64,000 nt of DNA from an uncultured Tessaracoccus sp. (GTDB taxonomy: Bacteria; Actinomycetota; Actinomycetes; Propionibacteriales; Propionibacteriaceae). Each line of letters starts with the position of its first letter. Positions within the stretch are counted from its first letter, which is position 1. A program made the position numbers and the translations under genes. The stretch is from positions 154,944 to 218,943 of the forward strand of contig NZ_CALUCN010000004.1 of the NCBI RefSeq assembly GCF_943914565.1, in the 5' to 3' direction. The notes below the pieces were generated by a model, which was given only the letters and a program-made list of their open reading frames with translations, was not told the DNA's origin and searched no databases. Below are positions 28,665 to 37,175 of the stretch, piece after piece.

Positions 28665-29465
28665 TCAGAGCGCCCGTCGGGGCTTGGGCTGGTCGGTCTC
28701 CGGGGCGGGGGGTTCGATCGGTGCGCCCGTTTCGTCGAGGCGGGGGTAGAGGCGCGCCGTCGTGCGCAGCAGGTCCTCCTGCGTCGGGTCCAGCACCTCC
28801 TCGACGATGCGCCCGTCGGAGAGGAACACCGCGCGGTCGGCGTAGCTCGCAGCCGTCGCGTCGTGGGTGACCATGACGACCGTCTGGCCGAACTCGTCGA
28901 CGCTCGTGCGCAGGAACTGCAGCACCTCCGCGGCCGCGACCGAGTCGAGGTTGCCCGTCGGTTCGTCGCCGAAGATGATCTCGGGGCGGTTCATGAGCGC
29001 CCGCGCACACGCGACGCGCTGCTGCTGCCCACCGGAGAGCTCCGACGGCTTGTGGTCCAGCCGGTCCTCGAGGCCGAGCGCACCGACGATGCGGTCGTAC
29101 CACTCCTGGTCGACGCGCTGCCCCGCGATCGACAGCGGCAGGAGGATGTTCTCCCTCGCCGTGAGCGTGGGCACCAGGTTGAAGGCCTGGAAGATGAAGC
29201 CGATGCGTTCCCGTCGCAGCTTCGTGAGCGGCGTGTCGGACAGCGCCGCGACGTCGGTCTCCCCCAGGAAGACCTGGCCCGACGTGGGGGTGTCCAGTGC
29301 GGCGAGCAGGTGCATGAGGGTGGACTTGCCGGAACCGGAGGGTCCCATCACCGCGGTGAACTGGCCCTGCTGGACCTCGAAGTCCACCTCGTCGAGCGCC
29401 ACGACGAGCGTGTCGCCGCTGCCGTACTCCTTGGTGAGGGCCACTGCCCGGGCTGCAACAGTCAC
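28665..29465 (-). CDS. ABC transporter ATP-binding protein, MacB/LolD type
   Basis: 266 residues. Walker A GPSGSGKSTLMHLLAALD, Q-loop FIFQAFNLVPTLTA, signature LSGGQQQRVACARAL, Walker B IIFGDEPTGNLD and H-switch VMVTHD are all intact. A C-terminal Pro-rich extension of about 40 residues follows. GTG at 29465 is taken as start because it gives the standard N-terminus (VTVAARAVALTKEYG); an in-frame start far upstream would run through the origin region. Its promoter must lie within the oriC-like region. Pairs with the adjacent FtsX-type permease. Confidence 0.92.
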   Translation of the reverse strand: MTVAARAVALTKEYGSGDTLVVALDEVDFEVQQGQFTAVMGPSGSGKSTLMHLLAALDTPTSGQVFLGETDVAALSDTPLTKLRRERIGFIFQAFNLVPTLTARENILLPLSIAGQRVDQEWYDRIVGALGLEDRLDHKPSELSGGQQQRVACARALMNRPEIIFGDEPTGNLDSVAAAEVLQFLRTSVDEFGQTVVMVTHDATAASYADRAVFLSDGRIVEEVLDPTQEDLLRTTARLYPRLDETGAPIEPPAPETDQPKPRRAL

Positions 29466-29838
29466 GCTGCCAGCGTACCGGGGGTTCCCACGCTTTCCAC
29501 GCCTGTGTCTTTGAAGGCACGTGGATGTGTATGTACTCATCATGGTAGTAGCAGCTGTGGACACTGTGGACAACTTCCATCTTCCCTTGCCAACACCGAG
29601 TTCAAGGGTGTGGAGAACCACCGGTCCCTCTGTCGAACTACATGGTTAGGATTTGTGGAGCACTGCTCGGCGCACGTTCTCCACAGCACTCTCCACAGGT
29701 GGTGGTGTGACCTTCTCCACATGCTCCGACGACGCCCCCGCGCATGCACGAACACCCGCCACCGGCGGCGAGTGCTGACGTGCGAGGTGTACCCGTGGGC
29801 ACAGCGGTGCCCCGATTGGCAGGATCGGCTGGGCGCGA
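29466..29838. other. Putative oriC: DnaA-box cluster downstream of dnaA
   Basis: No gene in 373 bases. It holds one exact box TGTGGACAA (29565-29573) and several near-matches: TGTGGACAC 29556-29564, TGTGGAGAA 29609-29617, TGTGGAGCA 29654-29662, TTCTCCACA 29677-29685, CTCTCCACA 29689-29697 and TTCTCCACA 29713-29721. The location matches the actinobacterial oriC between dnaA and dnaN, although here an ABC exporter separates it from dnaN. Gene orientation also switches around here. An AT-rich unwinding element is not obvious; the stretch 29515-29555 is the most AT-rich part. Confidence 0.75.
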
Positions 29839-31200
29839 TCAGCGCTGCTTGATGCGGTTGGTGAGTTCAGTGACCTGGGTGAACAGGGAGCGGTCCTCGC
29901 TGATGCGGTCGGTGACGCGACGCACGGAGTTGAGCACCGTCGAGTGGTCCCGGCCGCCGAACTTCGCGCCGATCTTCGGCAGCGAGAGGTCCGTGAGCTC
30001 ACGGCACAGGTAGATGGCGATGTGGCGGGGCATGGCGATCGTCGCGACGCGGCTCGGGCCGGTGAGGTCGTCGACGGTGATGCCGAAGTACTCGCTCGTC
30101 GCGGCGATGATCGACTGCGCGTCGACGCGCACCTCGCCCTCGGGCATGAGGTCGTCGAGCACCTCGGTGGCGAGGTCGAGCGTGATCTCCTGCTGGTTCA
30201 GCGACGCGAGCGCCGCGATCCGGGTGAGGGCGCCCTCGAGCTCGCGGATGTTCGTCGTGATGCGCGCGGCGATGCGCTCGAGCACCTGGGTGCCGGCCGT
30301 GAGCCGCTGCGAGGCGACCTTCTTGCGCAGGATCGCGATGCGGGTCTCGAGGTCCGGGGGCTGGATGTCGGTCATGAGGCCCCACTCGAAGCGCGAACGC
30401 AGCCGGGGCTCCAGCGCCTCGAGCAGCTTCGGCGGGCGGTCGGAGGTCATCACGATCTGCTTCTGCGCGTTGTGCAGCGTGTTGAACGTGTGGAAGAACT
30501 CCTCCTGCGTCTGGATCTTCTGCGCGAGGAACTGGATGTCGTCGATGAGGAGGATGTCCACGTCGCGGTAGGAGCTGCGGAACTCAGCCGTGCGGTTGCT
30601 GGAGATCGCGTTGATGAAGTCGTTCGTGAGCTCCTCGGTGGAGACGTACTTCACGCGGAGGTTCTCGTAGTAGCTGCGCACGTAGTGCCCGATCGCGTGC
30701 AGGAGGTGGGTCTTGCCGAGGCCGGAGGCGCCGTAGATCAGCAGCGGGTTGTACGACTTGCCGGGCGTCTCCGCGACGGCGGCCGCCGCTGCGTGCGCGA
30801 ACCGGTTGGAGGAGCCGGCGACGAAGCTCTCGAACGTGTAGCGGGGGTTCAGCCTCAGGTCCTGGTTCGGTGCCGGCCTGGCCAGGATCGGCTCCGGCAT
30901 CTGGGCCGCGGTCTCCTCGTCGACCTCGGCCGCGGCGGGTTGCGGCGCGGGGATCTGGTCCGGATCGATCATCACGGCGAGGTGGGTCGGCGCGCCGAAG
31001 TGTGCGGAGAGCTGCTGCTCGACCAAGTCCCTGAGCCGGCTCTCGACGCGGTCCCGGGTGGGTTCGTCGCTCACGGCCAGCATCATCGTCGAGCCGTGCA
31101 TCGTGAGGGGCTTCGTGCGTTGCAGCCAGACGCGGGTGGGTACGTCCACGGAGTTGACGACCGAGTCCCAGAGGGCGTCGAGGTTCACCGCTTCAGTCAC
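29839..31200 (-). CDS. dnaA: Chromosomal replication initiator DnaA
   Basis: 453 residues, short for an actinobacterial DnaA because the variable domain II is brief. Domain I (DALWDSVVNSVDVPTRVWLQR) is followed by AAA+ domain III with Walker A GASGLGKTHLLHAIGHY and Walker B ILLIDDIQFL, and the DNA-binding domain IV signature (GAKFGGRDHSTVLNSVRRV) near the C-terminus. GTG at 31200 fits domain I at the N-terminus and an AAGGGG a few bases upstream. An upstream in-frame extension covers the promoter. Transcribed away from rpmH. Confidence 0.97.
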   Translation of the reverse strand: MTEAVNLDALWDSVVNSVDVPTRVWLQRTKPLTMHGSTMMLAVSDEPTRDRVESRLRDLVEQQLSAHFGAPTHLAVMIDPDQIPAPQPAAAEVDEETAAQMPEPILARPAPNQDLRLNPRYTFESFVAGSSNRFAHAAAAAVAETPGKSYNPLLIYGASGLGKTHLLHAIGHYVRSYYENLRVKYVSTEELTNDFINAISSNRTAEFRSSYRDVDILLIDDIQFLAQKIQTQEEFFHTFNTLHNAQKQIVMTSDRPPKLLEALEPRLRSRFEWGLMTDIQPPDLETRIAILRKKVASQRLTAGTQVLERIAARITTNIRELEGALTRIAALASLNQQEITLDLATEVLDDLMPEGEVRVDAQSIIAATSEYFGITVDDLTGPSRVATIAMPRHIAIYLCRELTDLSLPKIGAKFGGRDHSTVLNSVRRVTDRISEDRSLFTQVTELTNRIKQR

Positions 31201-31524
31201 CCAAGACCCCTTGTCCCGCTCGTGCGTACGCTCGTTGTCAACATATCCACAGCGTTTCCCACAGCTGTGGGTGAAACACGAAGGTAGTCGCAACCGCCAC
31301 GACTCGCAACCCGTTTGCGCGATTCGCCCGGCGTGTCGGCTGGACTACAACGGTGTGATTTGCTGTGGGTGGTGGGTGTCGCCGGTCGACGCGGCTCGCG
31401 CACGCCCGACGGGTTTGGTGAATGACGGTGCCGCAACGTATCGTTGTTGGGCCGCTGTCCTCGCGACAGCCCATCGTCTCGCCCCCAGGGGCACCCAGAT
31501 CGCGATTCGTAACGGAGTACTCGC
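31201..31524. promoter_or_regulatory. dnaA-rpmH divergent promoter region with DnaA boxes and a palindrome
   Basis: 324 bases without a gene. The near-consensus DnaA box ATATCCACA is at 31243-31251. A perfect 14-bp palindrome CCCACAGCTGTGGG (31258-31271) is flanked by TTT and TGAAA, forming two facing box-like elements TTTCCCACA/TGTGGGTGA. Both lie 45-75 bases before the dnaA start, well placed for autorepression. The rpmH promoter must lie further right; its -35/-10 elements are not obvious. Confidence 0.6.
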
Positions 31525-31662
31525 ATGAGCAAGCGCACCTTCCAGCCGAGCAACCGCCGCCGCAGCCGCACCCACGGGTTCCGCAGCCGCATGCGCACCC
31601 GCGCCGGCCGCGCCATCCTGTCGGCACGTCGCCGCAAGGGTCGCGCGACGCTGTCGGCCTGA
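31525..31662 (+). CDS. rpmH: 50S ribosomal protein L34
   Basis: 45 residues, highly basic (MSKRTFQPSNRRRSRTHGFR...), with the family pattern GFRSRMRTRAGRAILSARRRKGR intact. Its length is normal. GGAG lies ~8 bases upstream of the ATG. First gene of the rightward origin operon, nine bases from rnpA. Confidence 0.97.
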   Translation: MSKRTFQPSNRRRSRTHGFRSRMRTRAGRAILSARRRKGRATLSA

Positions 31663-31670
31663 CCCTCCCG

Positions 31671-32018
31671 GTGCTGCCAGCCGCCCGACGCCTACGGACC
31701 CCGGCCGAGTTCACGGCCTGCTTCCGCGACGGCCGGAAGGCCGCGGGAAGGACGGTCGTCATCCACGTCCGTCGGCCCGACCTCGACAACCCACCCGGCA
31801 TCACCCGGGTGGGCTTCGTCGTGTCCAAGCGGATCGGCAACGCCGTCGCACGCAACCGTGCGAAGCGCCGCCTGCGCCACATCGTCCGCGATCTCCCCAC
31901 CCCCGTCGCCACCGACGTGGTGGTCCGTGCGCTGCCACCCATCGCCGAGGCCGGGCCGGAGCTCGCCCAGGACGTGTCCGCGACGTGGGCCCGCGCCCTG
32001 CGCAAGGTGACGCCGTGA
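31671..32018 (+). CDS. rnpA: Ribonuclease P protein component
   Basis: 115 residues. It contains the RnpA signature in VGFVVSKRIGNAVARNRAKRRLRH. It assists the RNA subunit in 5' maturation of tRNA precursors. GTG at 31671 gives the canonical VLPAARRLR start; the longer upstream frame overlaps rpmH. The stop overlaps the yidD start. Confidence 0.95.
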   Translation: MLPAARRLRTPAEFTACFRDGRKAAGRTVVIHVRRPDLDNPPGITRVGFVVSKRIGNAVARNRAKRRLRHIVRDLPTPVATDVVVRALPPIAEAGPELAQDVSATWARALRKVTP

Positions 32019-32293
32019 TCCGCTACCCGCTGATCTGGTTCGTCAAGGGCTGGCGACGGTTCATCTCGCCGCTCTACGGCGACGTGTGCAAGTTCCACCC
32101 CACGTGCTCGGCCTACGGGCTGCGCGCGCTCGAGACGCACGGCGCGGTGCGCGGGGTGTGGCTGATTGCCCGTCGTCTGCTGCGGTGCCACCCGTGGTCC
32201 ATGGGTGGGGTCGACTACGTGCCGGGCACCCCGGAACACCGAGCCTGGGAGGCGGAGCTCGCCTCCATCGCCGAACATGAGGTGAGGAATTGA
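32015..32293 (+). CDS. yidD: Membrane protein insertion efficiency factor YidD
   Basis: 92 residues. The conserved CKFHPTCSAYGLRALETHG, RRLLRCHPW and GGVDYVP segments are all present. The GTG start at 32015 overlaps rnpA by four bases. It is thought to act with YidC at the membrane. Overlaps the yidC TTG start by four bases. Confidence 0.95.
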   Translation: MIRYPLIWFVKGWRRFISPLYGDVCKFHPTCSAYGLRALETHGAVRGVWLIARRLLRCHPWSMGGVDYVPGTPEHRAWEAELASIAEHEVRN

Positions 32294-33417
32294 CTACGTT
32301 GTTCGTGACGCTGGGCATCTGGGACGGGTTCTACGCCCTCCTGTCGCAGATGATGCAGCCCCTCTACTGGGCCGTCTCCGGCCTGCTGGTGCTGTTCCAC
32401 TGGGTCTGGGGGGCCTGGCTCGCGCTGCCGCGCGGTGCCGCGTGGGCCCTCGCGATCGTCTCGCTCACCGTGCTGGTGCGGACGCTGATGATCCCGCTGT
32501 TCGTGAAGCAGATCAACAGCGCCCGCAACATGCAGCTGCTCCAGCCGAAGATCCAGGCGCTGCAGAAGAAGTACGGGTCGGACCGTGAGCGGCTCGGCCA
32601 GGAGACGATGAAGCTCTACCGGGAGGAAGGCGTCAACCCCATGGCGTCGTGTCTTCCGCTGCTCATCCAGATGCCGATCTTCCTGTCGTTGTTCCGGGTG
32701 CTGCAGGGCGCCTCCGACGGCAACGTGCGCGGTCAGTGGCTGAAGGACCGGCCGGACCTCGTCGCATCCTTGCAGGACGCGCAGCTCTTCGGCGCCGGGC
32801 TCGCCGACCGCATCTTCCCCATCTCCCCCGTCGGGCCCACGCAGATCGTCGGCGTGATCCTGGTGATCTGCATGGTGGCGGCGTTGTTCGTCACCCAGCT
32901 GCAGCTCATGCGCAAGAACATGACGCCGGAGGCCATGGAGGGCCCGATGGCGCAGCAGCAGAAGATGATGCTCTACGTCTTCCCCGTCCTCTACGCCGCC
33001 TCCGCCGTCGTGATCCCCATCGGCGTGCTGCTCTACTGGCTCGCCTCCAACGTGTGGACGATGGGACAGCAGGGCATCCTGATCCGCAACAACCCCGCCC
33101 CGAACACCCCGGCGTACATCGACTGGGAGGAGCGCATGCGCGCCCGCGGCAAGGACCCGGACGAGATCATGCGGCAGCGTCGCGAGAAGACCCGACGAAA
33201 GCGCGGCCTCGGCACGAGTCACACGACCCGGCACGTGCGTGGTCAGGAGACCGCCACCGTCGACGGGGGCGAGGCCGGCGACAGCACCACCGAGAAGCCC
33301 AGGGTGCAACGCCAGAACGTCACGCGCTCCACGGTGCGCACCGACGCGGACGGGCGCCGGGTCGTCGTGCGGCAGCAGCCGCGGCAGCGGTCCCGCGCCC
33401 AGCGGAAGAAGAAGTGA
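32290..33417 (+). CDS. yidC: Membrane protein insertase YidC/Oxa1
   Basis: 375 residues, short form without the large periplasmic domain. Five membrane segments begin near residue 23 (PLYWAVSGLLVLFHWVWG), with the Oxa1 core QINSARNMQLLQPKIQALQKKYG and MPIFLSLFRVLQG. A basic Lys/Arg-rich C-terminal tail (about 290-375) is expected to contact ribosomes. TTG start at 32290 is translationally coupled to yidD (TTGA overlap). Confidence 0.94.
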   Translation: MTTLFVTLGIWDGFYALLSQMMQPLYWAVSGLLVLFHWVWGAWLALPRGAAWALAIVSLTVLVRTLMIPLFVKQINSARNMQLLQPKIQALQKKYGSDRERLGQETMKLYREEGVNPMASCLPLLIQMPIFLSLFRVLQGASDGNVRGQWLKDRPDLVASLQDAQLFGAGLADRIFPISPVGPTQIVGVILVICMVAALFVTQLQLMRKNMTPEAMEGPMAQQQKMMLYVFPVLYAASAVVIPIGVLLYWLASNVWTMGQQGILIRNNPAPNTPAYIDWEERMRARGKDPDEIMRQRREKTRRKRGLGTSHTTRHVRGQETATVDGGEAGDSTTEKPRVQRQNVTRSTVRTDADGRRVVVRQQPRQRSRAQRKKK

Positions 33418-33427
33418 AAGGACTCCC

Positions 33428-33892
33428 ATGAGTGATTCAGAAGCGAGCCTCCTCGCCGAGGGTGACCTCGTCGCGGACTACCTCGAGGAACTGCTGGACA
33501 TCGCGGACCTCGACGGTGACATCGAGACGTCCGTGGGCAACGGCCGAGCCCACGTCGCGATCGACACCGATTCCGAGCAGCTCGTCGGCCGCGACGGCGA
33601 GGTGCTCGACGCGCTGCAGGAGTTGTCGCGACTGGTGGTCATGACCGAGACCGGTCACCGCTCCAGGCTCATGGTCGACGTGGCCGGGTTCCGCGAGCGT
33701 CGGCGCGCAGAGCTCGTGGCGATGGCCAAGGACGCCATTGCTGAGGTGCAGGAGACCGGTGAGCCCGTGCGGATGATGCCGCTCAACGCCTACGAGCGGA
33801 AGGTGATCCACGACGAGGTCGCCGCCGCTGGGCTGGTGAGCGAGTCCGAGGGTGAGCCGCCCCACCGTCGCGTGGTGGTGCAGACCCAGTGA
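33428..33892 (+). CDS. jag: Jag/KhpB RNA-binding protein (KH and R3H domains)
   Basis: 154 residues. The KH-like domain (LVADYLEELLDIADLDGDIE...) is followed by an R3H domain (NAYERKVIHDEVAAAG, with the R-x3-H spacing). The N-terminal Jag_N domain of firmicute Jag is missing, which is usual in Actinobacteria. AAAGGA lies just before the ATG. Last residues overlap the rsmG start. Binds RNA; affects cell elongation in streptococci (family knowledge). Confidence 0.92.
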   Translation: MSDSEASLLAEGDLVADYLEELLDIADLDGDIETSVGNGRAHVAIDTDSEQLVGRDGEVLDALQELSRLVVMTETGHRSRLMVDVAGFRERRRAELVAMAKDAIAEVQETGEPVRMMPLNAYERKVIHDEVAAAGLVSESEGEPPHRRVVVQTQ

Positions 33893-34545
33893 CCGAGCAG
33901 ACGGCACACGACGAGGGCGCGGCTTCGGCCGCGCTCTTGTCTTTGTATCCCTTTGCCGAGGAACAGCTAAAGAGCTATGTCGACATATTGGCATCGCGGG
34001 GTCTTGCGTGGGGGCTACTCGGGCCGCGAGAGGGTGACAAGCTGTGGGCGCGCCACGTGGCCAACTCGACGGCGCTCGTCGACGTGGTGCCGGAGGGCGT
34101 GCACGTCGCCGACGTGGGCAGCGGTGCCGGGCTCCCCGGACTCCCCCTCGCCATCGTGCGCCCGGATCTCCGGATCGCGTTGTTGGAGCCACTGGAGCGA
34201 CGGGTGGAGTTCCTCGAGCAGGCGGTGAACGAGCTGGGTCTGGCGGACCGCGTGCGGGTGGTCCGTGCGCGGGCCGAGGACTACGAGCTTGGCATCGATA
34301 GACCTGCGACGTTCGACGTCGTGACGTGCCGGGCGGTGGCGCCTTTGCGCAGGCTGCTCCAGTGGACGACGCGACTGTTCCTGCCCGACGGCGCGCTGAT
34401 TGCGCTGAAGGGCCGGAGCGCCGAGGATGAGGTGCGCAAGGCAGCGTCGCTGCTCAGCAAGCTTCGGCTTGACGCCCAGGTGCTCGAGCTGTCCCTTGGT
34501 GCGGGCCTGGAAGGGACCAGGGCGATTCGGGTGTGTCGCGCGTAG
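33889..34545 (+). CDS. rsmG: 16S rRNA (guanine-N7) methyltransferase RsmG
   Basis: 218 residues (GidB). The SAM-binding motif is VADVGSGAGLPGLPLAIVRPD near residue 70, and the post-I motif is ALLEPLERRVEFLEQAV. It methylates G527 of 16S rRNA in E. coli numbering. GTG start overlaps jag by four bases. The first ~40 codons are less GC-biased than the rest. Confidence 0.95.
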   Translation: MTEQTAHDEGAASAALLSLYPFAEEQLKSYVDILASRGLAWGLLGPREGDKLWARHVANSTALVDVVPEGVHVADVGSGAGLPGLPLAIVRPDLRIALLEPLERRVEFLEQAVNELGLADRVRVVRARAEDYELGIDRPATFDVVTCRAVAPLRRLLQWTTRLFLPDGALIALKGRSAEDEVRKAASLLSKLRLDAQVLELSLGAGLEGTRAIRVCRA

Positions 34546-34847
34546 CGTTGATGCGTCCAGCTCGTGGATGATCGCGCTCGGCCGGGCCATTCGCGTACGG
34601 CGTGCCGCCCATCGGGTGGTGTAGCGACAGGTCGTCAGATCGTGCGCGCGGACTGCGCGTAGACGCGGATTGTGCCAAGGCTCGACCGATCTGTTGCCCG
34701 CGAGGGCGGGCGTCGATCGGTCATCCATTGGGTCGGTTCGGAGCGCTGGGTGGCTCTGTGTACTCGAGCGTTCCACGTGGAACGACTGCGTGTGGGCGTG
34801 TCGGTCGCGCAAGCGGTAGGATCGGTCGGGCTGACGATAGGAGTGCC
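34546..34847. other. rsmG-parA intergenic region containing a parS-like site
   Basis: 302 bases without a convincing gene. It contains the parS-like palindrome at 34770-34783 and, near the end, the parA Shine-Dalgarno TAGGAG. No clear terminator hairpin for the upstream operon was found by eye. Confidence 0.6.
34770..34783. promoter_or_regulatory. parS-like centromere site 1
   Basis: GTTCCACGTGGAAC, a perfect 14-bp palindrome with the CACGTG core. It differs from the widely used parS sequence GTTTCACGTGAAAC only at the symmetrical fourth and eleventh positions. It lies 65 bases upstream of parA. ParB would bind here; it could also autoregulate parAB. Confidence 0.85.
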
Positions 34848-35849
34848 GTGGCGATCTTCTTCCGCAAGCGCAAGCAGCGCGTTCAGACGACCAGCGACGA
34901 TTTCTGGAAAGACCACGCCAACGTTCCACGTGGAACGGGTGAGCCGCAAGCGGTCCCGCGCCGGGCCGCGAATCCCACCGACGAGTACGGCTTCGACGAG
35001 GCGAGCGAGTACGGCGACGAGCTCCTACCAGAGGAGATCGAGCAGCCGCGACTCCCCCGTCCGGAGCAGCCTCGCGTCATCGTCGTCGCGAACCAGAAGG
35101 GCGGGGTCGGCAAGACCACGACGACGGTCAACATCGCGATGGGACTCGCGATGGGCGGTCTCAACGTCTTGGTGATCGACAATGACCCCCAGGGCAACGC
35201 CTCCACGGCGCTGGGGATCGACCACCCGTCGGGAACGCTCGGCACCTACGAAGTCCTCATCGAGGGCGACCCGATCATCGCGCACGCGCAACAGAACCCC
35301 CACTCCCCCAACCTTCACGTCCTTCCGGCGACGGTGGACCTCGCGGCAGCCGAGATGGAGCTCGCGACGATGCAGGGTCGCGAGGCCCGCATGCAGCAGG
35401 CGCTCGAGGAGTACCTCGAGCACAGTGGCGCGGACTACGTCTTCATCGACTGTCCCCCGTCGCTGGGCATGCTCACCTTGAATGCGCTCGTGGCGGCGAC
35501 CGAGATCATGGTGCCGATTCAGACGGAGTACTACGCGCTCGAGGGCGTCACCGCGCTCATGGACACGATCAACCGCGTGAAGTCCGGCCTCAACGACGAC
35601 CTCCACCTGCGAAACATCCTGCTCACGATGGTCGACAAGCGGACCAACCTCTCGAAGGACGTGGCGGCCGAAGTGCGAAGCCACTTCCCGGACGAGATCA
35701 TGGACACGACGATCCCTCGCTCGGTGCGCATCGCCGAGGCGCCGAGCTTCGGACAGACCGTACTCACGTACCAACCGCGAACGGAAGGCGCCGCCGCCTA
35801 CCTCGCTGCCGCGGAGGAACTAGCGCACCAGGTGGAGACGAAGGAGTAG
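34848..35849 (+). CDS. parA: Chromosome partitioning ATPase ParA
   Basis: 333 residues. A ~70-residue acidic N-terminal extension (FWKDHANVPRGTGEPQAVPRRA...) precedes the deviant Walker A NQKGGVGKTTTTVNIAMGLA, followed by IDNDPQGNASTALG and YVFIDCPPSLG. GTG at 34848 has TAGGAG five to seven bases upstream; earlier in-frame starts run across parS and are unlikely. ParA moves ParB-parS complexes to segregate the origin. A second parS-like site is embedded in codons 26-30. Confidence 0.95.
   Translation: MAIFFRKRKQRVQTTSDDFWKDHANVPRGTGEPQAVPRRAANPTDEYGFDEASEYGDELLPEEIEQPRLPRPEQPRVIVVANQKGGVGKTTTTVNIAMGLAMGGLNVLVIDNDPQGNASTALGIDHPSGTLGTYEVLIEGDPIIAHAQQNPHSPNLHVLPATVDLAAAEMELATMQGREARMQQALEEYLEHSGADYVFIDCPPSLGMLTLNALVAATEIMVPIQTEYYALEGVTALMDTINRVKSGLNDDLHLRNILLTMVDKRTNLSKDVAAEVRSHFPDEIMDTTIPRSVRIAEAPSFGQTVLTYQPRTEGAAAYLAAAEELAHQVETKE
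34923..34936. promoter_or_regulatory. parS-like centromere site 2, inside parA
   Basis: Exactly the same 14-bp palindrome GTTCCACGTGGAAC as site 1, 153 bases away, within the parA coding region. It encodes VPRGT of the N-terminal extension. Confidence 0.8.
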
Positions 35850-35851
35850 TC

Positions 35852-36727
35852 ATGGCAACCAGCAAACCTTCTCGACTGGGCAAAGGCCTCGACGGGCTGA
35901 TGGCCCGTACGCAGGAACCGACGTCGGACCAGCCGACGTTCCGTGAGTTGCCGCTGACCGCGATCACGCCCAACCCGAAGCAGCCTCGACAGCACTTCGA
36001 CGAGGACGAACTCGACGAACTGGCGCGCTCGGTCGAGGCGTTCGGGGTGCTGCAGCCCGTCGTCGTGCGTCCGCTCGACGGCGGGCGGTACGAGCTGGTC
36101 ATGGGGGAGCGACGCCTGCGGGCGAGCGAACGGGCTGGTCGGCGCACGATCCCCGCGGTGATCCGAGCGGGGGACGACGACACCCTGCTCCGTGACGCGC
36201 TGATCGAGAACGTGCACCGCTCGGACCTGAACCCGATCGAGGAGGCCATGGCGTACGACCAGCTGCTCGACGAGTTCGGTTGCACCAAGGAGGAGCTCTC
36301 CGGGCGTATTCACCGTTCGCGGCCGCAGATTTCCAACACCCTGCGTCTGCTGACCCTGCCCACCTCGGTGCAGACCAAGGTCGCTGCGGGCGTGCTCTCC
36401 GCAGGTCACGCGAAGGCGCTGCTCGGTCTGGAGCGGCCCGAGGACATGGAGGCCTTGGCGACGCGTGTGATCGCCGAGGGACTGTCGGTGCGGTCGACCG
36501 AGGAGCTGGTCGCGCTCGGTCGCCGGGAACCGTCCAGGCGCGGGGGTGTGCGCGGGGCCAGGGTCCCGTCGGACCGCGAGAGGGAACTGGCCGGTGTTCT
36601 CAGTGACCATTTCGACACCAGGGTCAAGGTCAACATCGGGCGCAACAAGGGCAAGATCACGATCGAGTTCGCGACGGGGGAAGATCTCGACCGCATCATG
36701 GCCATCATTGACGGCAAGACGATCTGA
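35852..36727 (+). CDS. parB: Chromosome partitioning protein ParB
   Basis: 291 residues. The CTPase/ParBc domain (LPLTAITPNPKQPRQHFDEDELDELARSVEAFG ... MGERRLRASERAG) is followed by the HTH (SGRIHRSRPQISNTLRLLTL) and a C-terminal dimerisation region. ATG is two bases after the parA stop. Binds parS near oriC and spreads along DNA; recruits SMC in many bacteria. Confidence 0.96.
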   Translation: MATSKPSRLGKGLDGLMARTQEPTSDQPTFRELPLTAITPNPKQPRQHFDEDELDELARSVEAFGVLQPVVVRPLDGGRYELVMGERRLRASERAGRRTIPAVIRAGDDDTLLRDALIENVHRSDLNPIEEAMAYDQLLDEFGCTKEELSGRIHRSRPQISNTLRLLTLPTSVQTKVAAGVLSAGHAKALLGLERPEDMEALATRVIAEGLSVRSTEELVALGRREPSRRGGVRGARVPSDRERELAGVLSDHFDTRVKVNIGRNKGKITIEFATGEDLDRIMAIIDGKTI

Positions 36728-36766
36728 CTATTCAGCGATAGAGCGAGATAGAGGTATGTCGACAAA

Positions 36767-37165
36767 ATGACTCATGAGCCTGAGCGGCATGACGAGGACT
36801 GGGACGACGAGCTGGACCTCCTCGAGCCAGAGGACGTCCCCGGGATCCGCACGGCCCTCACCGCGTACCGGATCCTCGCCTGGGTGGTGGGGATCCTCCT
36901 GGTGGTCCTGACCCTCGTCGCGATGCCACTGAAGTACATCTGGCACGTTGACGGCATGGTTCGTGTCGTGGGCGTGACCCACGGCTGGTTGTACGCAATC
37001 CTGCTCGTGAGCGTCGTGGTGCTCGGCTTCCGCGTGAAGTGGGACTGGAAGTGGTACGTGGGCATCGCCCTGGCCGGCACCGTGCCGTTCCTCAGCTTCG
37101 TCGCGGAGCACAAGGCCACCCGTCACGTGCGCGAAATTATCGCTGGCGTCGAAGCGAAAGCCTGA
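36767..37165 (+). CDS. DUF3817-type small membrane protein
   Basis: 132 residues. An acidic N-terminal tail of about 25 residues is followed by three hydrophobic helices (about 33-52, 69-85, 93-110): AYRILAWVVGILLVVLTLV, VTHGWLYAILLVSVVVLGF and WYVGIALAGTVPFLSFVAEHK. This matches the DUF3817 fold. Function unknown. ATG is 39 bases after parB. Ends nine bases before the stop of the convergent helicase gene. Confidence 0.8.
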   Translation: MTHEPERHDEDWDDELDLLEPEDVPGIRTALTAYRILAWVVGILLVVLTLVAMPLKYIWHVDGMVRVVGVTHGWLYAILLVSVVVLGFRVKWDWKWYVGIALAGTVPFLSFVAEHKATRHVREIIAGVEAKA

Positions 37166-37175
37166 AGCGAGGCCT

